A program made the position numbers and the translations under genes. Below are positions 7,813 to 16,638 of a stretch of DNA of 64,000 bases, one piece after another. Position 1 is the stretch's first letter, and each line of letters begins with the position of its first letter. The notes below the pieces were generated by a model that was not told the origin of the DNA, did not search any database, and worked only from the letters and a program-made list of their open reading frames with translations. The DNA is from Streptomyces lincolnensis (lineage in GTDB: Bacteria > Actinomycetota > Actinomycetes > Streptomycetales > Streptomycetaceae): assembly GCF_001685355.1 (NCBI RefSeq), contig NZ_CP016438.1, positions 8,308,001-8,372,000 of the forward strand, written 5' to 3'.

Positions 7813-9741
7813 GTGCGTAGGAGAAACGCTGTACGGGTGGTACTCGCCCTCTCCGCGACGGGGGCGGCGCTCACACCCCCAAGCCTGGCGTACGCGGAGC
7901 AACCGCTGCGCGTCGACCTGAGGGCGGACGTCGACCGCGACGGGCGGGTCGATCTCACCGGTGACACCGACACCGCCGGTGAGGACACCTGGTCCGTCGG
8001 GCGGGGAGCGGTCTTCCTGCCCAACATCGACGACGACGGCAAGCGCTGCCCGACCACCGCGCCCGGCGGCCGTCCGCTGTCCGACGCCAAGCTGGCTGCC
8101 TGCAACGACGCGTCCGACACGAAGGTCAACGGCCGGGCCGACGCCGCCGACCTGGCCCGGGTGCGCTCGCTGCCGATGACGAACCTGCCCTCCGACGCCC
8201 GGGCCGGCGTCCAGGTCACCACGGGGGCCGCGCAGACCCGCGTCTTCGTCAACCGGATCGGCGCCTGGAAGCCGGTCACTGCGCAGACCCGGCTGACGTG
8301 GGCCGAACTGCGCGCCGGCGTCGAGTTCGGCGTCGAGGGCAAGGACGTGATCCGCGACAGCGCGAAGTGGGACGGCCGCGTGGCGATCCGGCTGAAGGTC
8401 ACGTCCTCCTCCGGAGACGCCTCCGACACGGTCACCCTGCGCGCCGCCCCGCTGCTCACCCACCACGCCCGCCAGGACACCCAGCAGCTGATGGTCACCA
8501 AGGCCCGCGGCAACGACGCCTGGGCCAAGCGCCAGCGCGAGTTCGTCGGGGCGTTGGAGAAGGAGGGCCGGCAGGCCGGCATCACCAAGCCGCTGGTGAC
8601 CTTCGAGAAGTACGGAGACATCTGGGCCCAGGACTTCGTCGAGCCGGCCTACCTCAACATGACCGGCCCGGACGGACGGCAGCGGACGATGCGTGTGATG
8701 CTGCGCTCCGCCCAGGACCGCGAGGCGGGCCGCGAACTCTACGAGAAGCTGCGCGGCCCGGACATCGGCGTCGTGCAGGCCAAGGGCCGGGACATGCAGG
8801 GCTGGGAGACCCTGAACTCCTACGGCAACCTGGAGACCATCCCGCCCTACGCACAAGGCGGCCGCTCGTTCCCGGCCGGACGGATCATCATGGGCGAGCG
8901 CAAGGACGGCAGCGGCGTCCGCCCCTCGCAGGAGATACGCACCCTGCTGAAGTCCCAGGGGCTTCAGGACCCGCTCCTGCTGGACACCTCATGGCTGCAC
9001 GTGGGGCACGTCGACGAGTTCGTGCAGTTCCTGCCGGCCGACACCCCGCGCGGCTGGCGGATCGGCATCGCCGACCCGGAGGCCGGACTGCGCCTCCTGC
9101 GCGACGCGCAGCGCGACGGTCACGGGGCGAAGAAGATGTTCTCCGTCCCCGGCTTCGACGGCACCCACGCCCCCGCGGAGACCATCGACCAGGCCCTCGC
9201 CTCCCGGTACCTCGTGTCCGACAACCAGATGGCGGCCCGGAAGATCACCGCCAACCTGGAGATCCTCAAGCGCGAGACGGGCGTCACCGACGAGGAGATC
9301 GTCCCGGTACCCGCCCTCTACACCCGGGGCATCGTGCAGGACAGTGCCGACACGCGCGTGCCGCTGCTCAGCCGCCTCGGCGGCAGGGCCGAACCGGAGG
9401 TCGCCCGCAAGCACGGCCAGCAGCAGATGGCCGAGGACGCTCCCACCGCCGCACCGACTGCCTCCGCCGCCCCGGCTCCCACCGTCTCGACCAGCGCCTA
9501 CGTCCCGGGTGCCGTCAACGGCATCCTGCTCTCCCGCGACCGCTACCTCGCCCCGCGCCAGTGGGGTCCCGTCATCGGGGGCAGGGACATCTTCACCGAG
9601 GCCGTCACGGCCGCGTACACCCGCGCCGGAATGAAGGTCTCGTACGTCGACGACTGGTACACGTACCACCTCGGCATGGGCGAGATCCACTGCGGCACCA
9701 ACACCCTGCGCGACGCCTCCGCCGCCTGGTGGAAGCCGTAG
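7813..9741 (+). CDS. Secreted protein-arginine deiminase (extended PAD family)
   Basis: A 642-residue protein with a signal peptide (RRRNAVRVVLALSATGA..., cleavage near YAEQ). The C-terminal catalytic part carries the PAD tetrad: Asp274 (IWAQDFVEP), His399 and Asp401 (LHVGHVDEFVQF) and the nucleophile Cys627 (EIHCGTNT), at spacings like those of vertebrate PADs. These enzymes convert protein arginine to citrulline, usually calcium-dependently; an Asp-rich stretch near the mature N-terminus (ADVDRDGRVDLTGDTD) resembles an EF-hand-type loop. The GTG start fits a GAAAGGA site 6 nt upstream. It converges with the thiamine-diphosphate oxidase gene. The family is clear; the natural substrate is unknown. 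Confidence 0.88.
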   Translation: MRRRNAVRVVLALSATGAALTPPSLAYAEQPLRVDLRADVDRDGRVDLTGDTDTAGEDTWSVGRGAVFLPNIDDDGKRCPTTAPGGRPLSDAKLAACNDASDTKVNGRADAADLARVRSLPMTNLPSDARAGVQVTTGAAQTRVFVNRIGAWKPVTAQTRLTWAELRAGVEFGVEGKDVIRDSAKWDGRVAIRLKVTSSSGDASDTVTLRAAPLLTHHARQDTQQLMVTKARGNDAWAKRQREFVGALEKEGRQAGITKPLVTFEKYGDIWAQDFVEPAYLNMTGPDGRQRTMRVMLRSAQDREAGRELYEKLRGPDIGVVQAKGRDMQGWETLNSYGNLETIPPYAQGGRSFPAGRIIMGERKDGSGVRPSQEIRTLLKSQGLQDPLLLDTSWLHVGHVDEFVQFLPADTPRGWRIGIADPEAGLRLLRDAQRDGHGAKKMFSVPGFDGTHAPAETIDQALASRYLVSDNQMAARKITANLEILKRETGVTDEEIVPVPALYTRGIVQDSADTRVPLLSRLGGRAEPEVARKHGQQQMAEDAPTAAPTASAAPAPTVSTSAYVPGAVNGILLSRDRYLAPRQWGPVIGGRDIFTEAVTAAYTRAGMKVSYVDDWYTYHLGMGEIHCGTNTLRDASAAWWKP

Positions 9742-9795
9742 CCCTAGCCCTGCCGTGCCGTAGCCGGCCATACCGGAGCCGTGTGCGAGAGCCGG

Positions 9796-11592
9796 TCACT
9801 TCTTCTCTCGGCCCGGCAGGAACTCCTGCACCTTCGCCTTGAAGCCCTGCTTCACCATGGACGCCCGGTCGGCGTCGCCCTTGAGGATCGACTCGGCCGT
9901 GGCCTCCATCTGCTCCCAGGTGGCGTGCGGCGGGATCGGCGGTACGGCCGGGTCGGTGAGGAACTCGACGACCGCGGGACCGTCGGCCTCCAGCGCGGCC
10001 CGCCAGCCTGCCTCGACGTCCTCCGGCTTCTCCACCCGGATGCCGGTCAGGCCGAGCGAGCGGGCGAACGCCGCGTACTGCACGTCCGGCAGCTGCTGCG
10101 AGGGCAGGAAGGACGGGGCGCCCTCCATCGCGCGCATCTCCCAGGTGACCTGGTTGAGGTCGTGGTTGTTCCAGACGGCGACGACGAGGCGCGGGTCCTC
10201 CCACAGATCCCGGTACTTCGCCGCCGTGATCAGCTCCGCCATCCCGTTCATCTGCATCGCGCCGTCCCCGACCAGCGCGATCGCCGGCCGGTCCGGGTGC
10301 GCGAACTTCGCGCCGATGGCGTACGGCACCCCGCAGCCCATCGTCGCCAGCGTCCCCGACAGCGAGCCGCGCATCCCGGGCCGCATCGTCAGGTGCCGCG
10401 CGTACCAGTTCGCCGTGGAGCCGGAGTCGGAGGTGACGACGGCGTCGGACGGCAGCAGCGGATCCAGGACGTGCGCCACGTACTCGGGGTTGATCGGGTC
10501 GGCCGACAACCGCGCCCGCCGCTCCATGACCTCACGCCAGCGCCGTACGTTGTCGCACACCGCCCCGTACCAGTCGCGTTCGCCGCGCTCCGCGTCCAGC
10601 ATCGGGATCAGCCGCTGGAGCGTGGCCTTCGCGTCGCCGACGAGATTGACCTCGTACGGATAGCGCATCCCGATCATGTGCGGATCGATGTCGATCTGCA
10701 CCCCGCGCGCCTTGCCGAAGTCCGGCAGGAACTGCGTGTACGGGAACGACGACCCGATGGTCAGCAGGGTGTCGCAGTCCCGCATCAGCTCGTACGACGG
10801 CCGAGTCCCCAACAGGCCGATGGAGCCCGTGACATACGGCAGGTCGTCGCTCAGGACGTCCTTGCCGAGCAGGGCCTTGGCCACGCCCGCGCCGAGCAGC
10901 TCGGCGATGCGCTCCACCTCGGTCCGCGCGCCGGCCGCGCCCTGACCGACCAGAACGGCCACCTTGTCACCGGAGTTGAGGATCTCCGCCGCCCGCTCCA
11001 GCGACTCCTGCGAGGGAACGGCCGTCCAGGAACCGTGGTCCAGGCTGGAGGGGACCATCTTGAACTCGTGCGTGGGAGGCGAGTAGTCCAGCTCCTGCAC
11101 GTCCCCGGGGATGATGATCGCCGTGGGGCCGCGGCGCGCGTACGCCGTGCGGATCGCCCGATCCAGGACGTTCGGCAGCTGCTCGGGGACCGTCACCGTC
11201 TCCACGAAGTCGGAGGCGACGTCCTTGAAGAGGGTGTGCAGGTCCACCTCCTGCTGGTAGGAGCCGCCCATCGCGGTGCGGTGCGTCTGCCCCACGATCG
11301 CCAGCACCGGCACATGGTCGAGCTTGGCGTCGTAGAGCCCGTTGAGCAGATGGATCGCACCCGGTCCGGAGGTGGCCGCGCACACTCCGACACGGCCGCT
11401 GAACTTGGCGTAGCCGACCGCCTGGAACGCCGACATCTCCTCGTGCCGGGACTGGATGAAACGGGGCTGGTTGTCCGCTCGCCCCCATGCGGCCAGCAGT
11501 CCGTTGATGCCGTCGCCGGGATAGCCGAAGACATGCTCCACACCCCACTCGCGCAGCCGCGCCAGGACGTGGTCGGAGACCTTGGTGCTCAT
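9796..11592 (-). CDS. Thiamine-diphosphate-dependent pyruvate oxidase/acetolactate synthase-like enzyme
   Basis: A 598-residue three-domain ThDP enzyme. The N-terminal PYR domain holds the cofactor-activating Glu51 (in SRHEEMSAFQAV), the central domain has VAVLVGQGAAGAR (about 210), and the C-terminal PP domain has the metal-binding GDGAMQMNGMAE motif (about 445) followed by a WNNHDLNQ segment. Overall it looks most like PoxB-type pyruvate oxidases in actinomycetes; the quinone-dependent membrane-binding tail of E. coli PoxB is not obvious. The start ATG has a GGGAGG site. A SigB-like but imperfect promoter (GTTT-N14-GGGTGA) lies upstream at 11639-11662. Confidence 0.85.
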   Translation of the reverse strand: MSTKVSDHVLARLREWGVEHVFGYPGDGINGLLAAWGRADNQPRFIQSRHEEMSAFQAVGYAKFSGRVGVCAATSGPGAIHLLNGLYDAKLDHVPVLAIVGQTHRTAMGGSYQQEVDLHTLFKDVASDFVETVTVPEQLPNVLDRAIRTAYARRGPTAIIIPGDVQELDYSPPTHEFKMVPSSLDHGSWTAVPSQESLERAAEILNSGDKVAVLVGQGAAGARTEVERIAELLGAGVAKALLGKDVLSDDLPYVTGSIGLLGTRPSYELMRDCDTLLTIGSSFPYTQFLPDFGKARGVQIDIDPHMIGMRYPYEVNLVGDAKATLQRLIPMLDAERGERDWYGAVCDNVRRWREVMERRARLSADPINPEYVAHVLDPLLPSDAVVTSDSGSTANWYARHLTMRPGMRGSLSGTLATMGCGVPYAIGAKFAHPDRPAIALVGDGAMQMNGMAELITAAKYRDLWEDPRLVVAVWNNHDLNQVTWEMRAMEGAPSFLPSQQLPDVQYAAFARSLGLTGIRVEKPEDVEAGWRAALEADGPAVVEFLTDPAVPPIPPHATWEQMEATAESILKGDADRASMVKQGFKAKVQEFLPGREKK

Positions 11593-11638
11593 GGGCGGAC
11601 CTCCCGGACATGGGTGACACGGGCAGCAGTCCTACGAG

Positions 11639-11662
11639 TCACCCCGCGCGTCGGGCGAAAAC
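11639..11662 (-). promoter_or_regulatory. Weak SigB-like promoter candidate for the ThDP oxidase
   Basis: On the minus strand GTTT (11659-11662) and GGGTGA (11639-11644) are 14 nt apart. The -35 and spacing fit the SigB consensus, but the -10 matches GGGTAY at only four of six positions. It is listed because the sigma gene is immediately divergent. Confidence 0.25.
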
Positions 11663-11839
11663 CTGCCCCGTGTTTGCGCCGGAGGGCCGGGGGCAGGCGC
11701 ACTGTCAGTGCTTCGGACCGGAGGCACGTCCGTGGGAGCGGCTGTCCGCCGCGACGGCGTATCCATCCGTCCGGCCCACGTCCGCACTCCCACGGCGACA
11801 GTCCAACCCAAAGCACCTCCTAGGGAGTTGCGACGCACC

Positions 11840-12637
11840 ATGCCGACCAAAGTGAGCGCGAAGCACCATCCCCACGATGACGCACCCGACACGGCGGAGG
11901 CGTTCCGCAGACTCGCAGAGCTTCCCCCCGGCCCACAGCGCGACACGCTCCGCGAGCGGGTCGTCGAGGCCTGGCTGCCGATGGCCGAACGGCTCGCCGG
12001 ACGCTTCCGCAGCCGCGGCGAGAGCTACGAGGACCTGCGCCAGGTCGCGGCCCTCGGCCTGGTCAAGGCCGTCGACCGGTACGACCCCGAGCGCGGCAAC
12101 GCCTTCGAGAGCTACGCCGTACCCACCATCACCGGCGAGATCAAGCGGCACTTCCGCGACCACATGTGGACCCTGCACGTGCCGCGCCGCGTCCAGGACC
12201 TGCGCAACCGCGTCCGCTTCGCCTCCCAGGACCTGTCCCAGACCATCTCGGGCCGCAGGCCCACCGTCGCGGAGATCGCCGAGCGCGCGGGCATGAGCGA
12301 GGAGGACGTCGTGGTGGGCCTGGAGGCCCTGGAGAGCTTCACCGCGCTGTCCCTGGACGCGGAGCTGCCCGGCAGCGAGGACGGCTACTCGCTGAGTGAC
12401 GCGCTGGGATCGCCCGATCCCGCGCTCGACACGGTCGTGGACCGCGAGGCCGTGAGGTCCCGGCTGGCGGCGCTGCCCGAGCGTGAGCGCGCGATCCTGT
12501 ACATGCGGTTCTTCGGGGACATGACGCAGAGCCGGATCGCCGAGCAGCTGGGGATCTCGCAGATGCATGTGTCCCGGCTGATCAGCCGGTGCTGCGGGCG
12601 CGTGCGGGAGCAGGTTATGCGGGACGTCGCCGCGTAG
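11840..12637 (+). CDS. SigB/SigF/SigG-type alternative sigma factor
   Basis: A 265-residue sigma-70 protein with region 2 (residues ~38-112: YEDLRQVAALGLVKAVDRYDPERG, FESYAVPTITGEIKRHFRD), region 3 (~120-185: DLSQTISGRRPTVAEIAERAGMSEEDV) and region 4 (~205-255: LAALPERERAILYMRFFGDMTQSRIAEQLGISQMHVSR). VPTITGEIKRHFRDH-W is typical of the SigB/F/G stress and sporulation group, normally held by an anti-sigma factor; none is adjacent. The ATG at 11840 follows TAGGGAG, a rather long 12-13 nt away, so the start is uncertain by a few codons. It is divergent from the ThDP oxidase gene. Confidence 0.9.
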   Translation: MPTKVSAKHHPHDDAPDTAEAFRRLAELPPGPQRDTLRERVVEAWLPMAERLAGRFRSRGESYEDLRQVAALGLVKAVDRYDPERGNAFESYAVPTITGEIKRHFRDHMWTLHVPRRVQDLRNRVRFASQDLSQTISGRRPTVAEIAERAGMSEEDVVVGLEALESFTALSLDAELPGSEDGYSLSDALGSPDPALDTVVDREAVRSRLAALPERERAILYMRFFGDMTQSRIAEQLGISQMHVSRLISRCCGRVREQVMRDVAA

Positions 12638-12735
12638 CGCCGTGGGGGCGGGACGGCCCCCGTCACCCACTTGGCCGACCCCGTCCCGCTAATGGTGTTC
12701 CGCCGCGCGCGGGTGAGAGGTGAGCGGGCTGTGAT

Positions 12736-12770
12736 GGCTGTGGGGGCACGACTGTCGTGTCCCCACAGCC
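12736..12770. terminator. Strong 16-bp hairpin between the sigma gene and the secreted-protein gene
   Basis: GGCTGTGGGGGCACGA (12736-12751) pairs with TCGTGTCCCCACAGCC (12755-12770) around a CTG loop, with a single G-U in 16 bp. It lies 99 bp after the sigma stop and ends 7 nt before the TAAGGAG site of the next gene. It can terminate the sigma transcript, but it would also lie in the 5' leader of the next gene if that gene's promoter is upstream. Confidence 0.6.
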
Positions 12771-12792
12771 GTCGGCCTAAGGAGCTCACCCC

Positions 12793-13479
12793 ATGCGCCG
12801 CAGCGCACGTGCCCTGTCCGTCGCCGTCCTGGCCGGTGCCGCCCTGGGCCTCACCGGGCCGGTCGCCTTCGCGGAGCCGGCCGCCGAGGTGAGTCCGGGC
12901 AGTGTGTCGCCCGGGGGCAGCGTCACCGTGTCGGTGTCCTGCGATCCGACCGGCGGCACCCCGCCGGCCACCCTGGACGCCACCTCGCAGGCCTTCGACA
13001 CCGGCGGCGCCAAGCTTCAGCTGGTGCCCGGCAACGACGACGACGTGTCCGGTCCGGCCTACAGCGGTACCGCCCGGATCGCCGCGGCCGCCCAGCCCCT
13101 CGAAGACGCGGCGGACGAGGCGGACGCCGCCGCCCGGGACTCGGCGTGGACCGTGGACGGCACCTGCCCGGCGGCACCGGGCGGGCAGAGCAAGCAGTGG
13201 AGCGCCACGTTCACCGTGCACCGGGGCAGCGGCGGGCACTGCACGCAGGAGCGGGGGAGTTCCTGCCCCACCACCCGCCCGTGCACCGACGCGCACACCG
13301 CCCCGCACGACGCCTCCTGTTCCGGCGCGGCCGTCCAGCGGGGTGTCCGGGCCGGGGAGGGCGGTGCCTTCACCGACTCCGTGCCCGCACTGGTCGCCGG
13401 AGGGCTGCTGATCGCGGGTGCGCTGGGGGCGGCCGTCCACCGGCTGCGCCGCAGGGAGCCGGGCCGCGCGGACGGCTGA
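12793..13479 (+). CDS. Secreted cell-surface protein with C-terminal membrane anchor, unknown function
   Basis: A 228-residue protein with an N-terminal signal peptide (RRSARALSVAVLAGAALGLTGPVAFA, cleavage near AEPAAE), an Ig-like extracellular part (SPGSVSPGGSVTVSVSCDP), a Cys-rich stretch (about 145-178, roughly seven Cys), and a C-terminal membrane helix (about 198-215) with an RLRRRE stop-transfer. There is no LPXTG motif. Such Ig-like, C-terminally anchored envelope proteins are common in Streptomyces; the function is unknown. A good TAAGGAG site precedes the ATG. Confidence 0.7.
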   Translation: MRRSARALSVAVLAGAALGLTGPVAFAEPAAEVSPGSVSPGGSVTVSVSCDPTGGTPPATLDATSQAFDTGGAKLQLVPGNDDDVSGPAYSGTARIAAAAQPLEDAADEADAAARDSAWTVDGTCPAAPGGQSKQWSATFTVHRGSGGHCTQERGSSCPTTRPCTDAHTAPHDASCSGAAVQRGVRAGEGGAFTDSVPALVAGGLLIAGALGAAVHRLRRREPGRADG

Positions 13480-13666
13480 GCCGAGGCCGGTCCGCGCTTC
13501 CGTGTGACCGGCGCAACCCGTCCGGACGCCCATGGCGGGGCGTCCCGCTGGGTACTCAGAGCCCGAGGACCCGACCCGCACCGCACGAGCCACCGGACAC
13601 GCGAGCAGCAGGACCCGCCGGGCGGCGACCGGCAGCGGAGCAGCAGAGCCCCCCACGGAGGTACGG

Positions 13667-14917
13667 ATGCCGCGGACGGACCTGGAGAGCCACGGCCCCG
13701 TCCGCTTCGGGCCGCCGCTCCCCGACGACGGGCTGCCCGTCCTGCCCGAACTGGCCGCCGTCCTGGCCGCCGCGGCGGCGCGCGGGGCGAGCGAGCCGGT
13801 CGGCGGCGGCACTGCGCTGCTGGAGTCCGCCTGCGGCTACTGGGACCGGCGCGGGCTGCCCACCGGGCCCGACCGCGTGATGGCCGGTCCCGGCGCGCCC
13901 GCCCTGCTCCTGGCGCTGACCGCCGCGCTCGGCGGCGACGTCCTGGTTCCGCGGCCCTGTGCCGCCTGGTGGGCGCCGTACGCGCGGCTGCTCGGCAGAC
14001 GCGTCTTCCACGTCGCGACACCGGCCGAGTGCGGGGGCGTGCCGGATCCGTACGCCCTGATGGAGACCGTGCGCCGGGTCCGCGCCGAGGGTGGTGACCC
14101 GCGGCTGCTGGTGCTGTCCGTCGCCGACGACCCCACCGCCACGGTGGCGCCGCCCGAGCTGGTGCACGAGGCCGTCGAGGCCGCCGCGGGCGAGGGACTG
14201 CACCTGGTCAGTGACGAGACCTGGCGCGACACCGTGCACGCGCCCCACGACACCGTGCTGGTCAGCCCGGCCGAGATGCTGCCCGAGAAGGTCACCGTCG
14301 TCACCGACCTGGCCGGCGCCCTGCTGCCGCCCGGCTGGCCGGCCGCGGTGGCCCGCGTCCCGGTGTCCGAGGCGAACGGCGACGGCCTGCACGCGCGCGT
14401 GCTGGACGTCCTCACCGCCCTCGGCGCCCGTGTCGCCGCACCGGTCGCCGTCGCCGCCGCCCACGCCCTGACCGAGCCCGAGCCGGTGACCGCCCGTGTC
14501 GCCGCCGCCGTACGTCTGCACGCGCGCGTGGCCGCCGCCGCGCACACCGTCGCCGTCACCGCGGGCGCCGTGGCCCGGCCCCCGCAGGCCGGCCGCCATC
14601 TGTACGCCGATCTCGGCCCCCTGCGCTCCGCGCTCGCCGCGCACGGGGTCGGCGACGCCCAGGAACTGGAGGACTTCCTCGCCGTCCGGCTCGGCATGCC
14701 CGCTCCGGGCGGGCACCGCTTCGGCGACGACCTCGGGGCGCTGCGCGTGCGCCTGTCCACCGGCGCGCTGCTGGCGGGCACGGACGAGGAGCGCGCGCGA
14801 TGCCTCGATTCACCCGCGCCGTTGGAACTGCCGCATGTGCGACAGGCGTTGATCCTCCTGGAATCGGTCTTCGACGATCTCCGCGACGACGCTCAGCGAT
14901 GGGAGCCTCCTCGATGA
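13667..14917 (+). CDS. Fold-type I aminotransferase-like protein lacking the PLP lysine
   Basis: A 416-residue protein that follows the class I/II aminotransferase layout: substrate/PLP loop (VMAGPGAPALLLALTAAL, ~residue 68), the Asp that contacts the pyridine nitrogen (VSDETWRD, Asp183), and a C-terminal carboxylate-binding-like Arg (ALRVRLSTG). Where the family has S-K followed six residues later by G-W-R, this protein reads A-G217-ALLPPGWP, so both the Schiff-base Lys and the Arg are missing. It is therefore unlikely to be an ordinary transaminase. Its stop overlaps the next gene's ATG (ATGA), coupling it to a NAPE-PLD-like hydrolase. The start follows a GGAGG site. Confidence 0.7.
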   Translation: MPRTDLESHGPVRFGPPLPDDGLPVLPELAAVLAAAAARGASEPVGGGTALLESACGYWDRRGLPTGPDRVMAGPGAPALLLALTAALGGDVLVPRPCAAWWAPYARLLGRRVFHVATPAECGGVPDPYALMETVRRVRAEGGDPRLLVLSVADDPTATVAPPELVHEAVEAAAGEGLHLVSDETWRDTVHAPHDTVLVSPAEMLPEKVTVVTDLAGALLPPGWPAAVARVPVSEANGDGLHARVLDVLTALGARVAAPVAVAAAHALTEPEPVTARVAAAVRLHARVAAAAHTVAVTAGAVARPPQAGRHLYADLGPLRSALAAHGVGDAQELEDFLAVRLGMPAPGGHRFGDDLGALRVRLSTGALLAGTDEERARCLDSPAPLELPHVRQALILLESVFDDLRDDAQRWEPPR

Positions 14918-15957
14918 CGCAGCAGTCAGAGTCGACCACGAGCCCGCCCGCCCAGGAAGGCGACGTCCCGGCGGCCCTGTCCCCCCTCGCCCCCGACACG
15001 GCCCCCAGACCGCTCGGTGAACACCGGACCTGGCCGCGGAGCTTCCACGACCGTCTGACCGCCCCGCTGCCGGACCTGAAGTCCATGGCCCGCTTCGCCC
15101 GCGAAGGGTCCATCCGCCCGGGCCGCGAGGGCCTCGCCGACATCCCCCGGCTGCCCTACGCGCCGGGCCCGCTGCCCCGCGTGGACGCCCGCACGGTCGC
15201 CGTCTCCTGGGCGGGGCACGCCAGTTGGGTCGTCCGGATCGGCGGGCTCACCGTCCTCACCGACCCGGTCTGGTCCCGCCGCATCCTCGGCACCCCGGCC
15301 CGCGTCACCCCGGTCGGCATCCCCTGGAGCGCCCTGCCGCCCGTCGACGCGGTCGTCATCAGCCACAACCACTACGACCATCTGGACGCCCCCACCCTGC
15401 GCCGGCTCCCGCGCGACACCCCGGTGTTCGTGCCGGCCGGTCTCGCCCGCTGGTTCCGCCGCCGCCGCTTCACCCGGGTCACCGAGCTCGACTGGTGGGA
15501 GGCGGCCGAACTCGACGGCGTCCGCTTCGACTTCGTCCCCTCCCACCACTGGTCCAAGCGCACCCTCACCGACACCTGCCGCTCCCTGTGGGGAGGCTGG
15601 GTCCTCACCGCCCCTGACGGCCACCGCCTCTACTTCGCCGGCGACACCGGCTACGGCCACTGGTTCACCCACATCGGCCGCCGCCACCCCGGCATCGACC
15701 TCGCCCTCCTCCCCATCGGCGCCTACGACCCCCGCTGGTGGCTCAGCGACGTCCACTGCGACCCGGAGGAGGCGGTGCGAGCCGCCCAGGACCTCGGCGC
15801 CCGCCGCATGGCCCCCATGCACTGGGCGACGTTCGTCCTGTCGGCGGAGCCGGTCCTGGAACCGCTGACACGGGTGCGGGCGGCATGGGAGAAGGCGGGA
15901 CTGGAACGCGACGACCTATGGGACCTGCCAGTTGGAGGCTCACGCGTACTGGACTGA
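14914..15957 (+). CDS. NAPE-PLD/RomA-like metallo-beta-lactamase-fold hydrolase
   Basis: A 347-residue cytoplasmic protein with the binuclear-metal signature SHNHYDHLD (His151-His156) and downstream ligands in FVPSHHWSKRT, LYFAGDTGYG and MAPMHWATF. The order matches the subfamily containing N-acyl-phosphatidylethanolamine phospholipase D and bacterial RomA-like proteins, which cleave phosphodiester or similar bonds; the substrate here is unknown. The start was taken at the ATG overlapping the upstream stop, with GGGAG 8 nt before it. Confidence 0.87.
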   Translation: MTQQSESTTSPPAQEGDVPAALSPLAPDTAPRPLGEHRTWPRSFHDRLTAPLPDLKSMARFAREGSIRPGREGLADIPRLPYAPGPLPRVDARTVAVSWAGHASWVVRIGGLTVLTDPVWSRRILGTPARVTPVGIPWSALPPVDAVVISHNHYDHLDAPTLRRLPRDTPVFVPAGLARWFRRRRFTRVTELDWWEAAELDGVRFDFVPSHHWSKRTLTDTCRSLWGGWVLTAPDGHRLYFAGDTGYGHWFTHIGRRHPGIDLALLPIGAYDPRWWLSDVHCDPEEAVRAAQDLGARRMAPMHWATFVLSAEPVLEPLTRVRAAWEKAGLERDDLWDLPVGGSRVLD

Positions 15958-15960
15958 CCC

Positions 15961-15990
15961 AGGGGCGCGGGGAACTGCGCGACAAGCCAC
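15961..15990. repeat. Interspersed CGCGGGGAACTGCG repeat, copy 1
   Basis: Immediately after the hydrolase stop is AGGGGCGCGGGGAACTGCGC followed by GACAAGCC. The same core recurs at 40112-40140 and, inverted, around 45387-45425. This is a frequent intergenic element in Streptomyces, placed here between two convergent genes. Confidence 0.6.
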
Positions 15991-16017
15991 GAAGCACCCG
16001 CACCCCGCAACGAACCC

Positions 16018-16638
16018 TCACCCAGCAGACCGAACCCGTTTCCACAGGCTGGGCGCCGCACTGATCACCACAGTCAGCGCGACCGCCGCAACAACGCCCT
16101 CCCACGGCTCCTTGAACAAAGACCCCCCGAGAATCCCGATCACCTGATACGTCACCGCCCAGGCCAGGCATGCCGGCGCGTTCCCCCGCACGAATCGCCG
16201 CAGCGGCCACTTCGCCATCAGGCAGGCCAACATCACCGGGATACGACCAGCAGGCACCAGCCGGGACAGCACCAGCACGGACACCCCGTGCTCGGCCAGC
16301 TTCCCCTGGGCCTGGGCGAGCCGCTCCTCCGGTGCCCGGGACCGGATCGCCTCCAGCCACCGCGACCCGTTCTTCGACCCCATCCCGCGCCGCCCCAGCC
16401 AGTACAGGGCGATGTCACCGAGAAACGCGGCCAGCGAAGCGGTGACGAACACGAACAGCAGGGCGAACGGCAAGGACTGGTGAAAGGCCACCACCGCCGC
16501 CGAACTCACCAACGCCCCCGTCGGCACGACCGGCACCAACGCACCCAGGAACACGAGCAGGAACAACGTCGGATACCCGATCGCCTGCTGCGTGGACTCC
16601 GGCGTCACCCCCGTCGAGGTGGCGGCCAGCCAGATCAC
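16018..16638 (-). CDS. DedA family membrane protein
   Basis: A 206-residue protein with several membrane segments (about residues 18-38, 45-70, 125-150 and 165-190) and the family core PTGALVSSAAVVAFHQ / AFLGDIALYWLGRRGM and SRLVPAGRIPVMLACL, including the Arg of the conserved GRIPVML block. DedA proteins are linked to lipid-carrier flipping, membrane potential and antimicrobial resistance. The GTG start at 16638 overlaps the stop of the upstream hydrolase gene (GTGA), giving a coupled pair. Confidence 0.85.
   Translation of the reverse strand: MIWLAATSTGVTPESTQQAIGYPTLFLLVFLGALVPVVPTGALVSSAAVVAFHQSLPFALLFVFVTASLAAFLGDIALYWLGRRGMGSKNGSRWLEAIRSRAPEERLAQAQGKLAEHGVSVLVLSRLVPAGRIPVMLACLMAKWPLRRFVRGNAPACLAWAVTYQVIGILGGSLFKEPWEGVVAAVALTVVISAAPSLWKRVRSAG

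Noticed and set aside
13549..13556. GGGTAC upstream of the aminotransferase-like gene as a SigB promoter
   Set aside because: No acceptable -35 at the right spacing.
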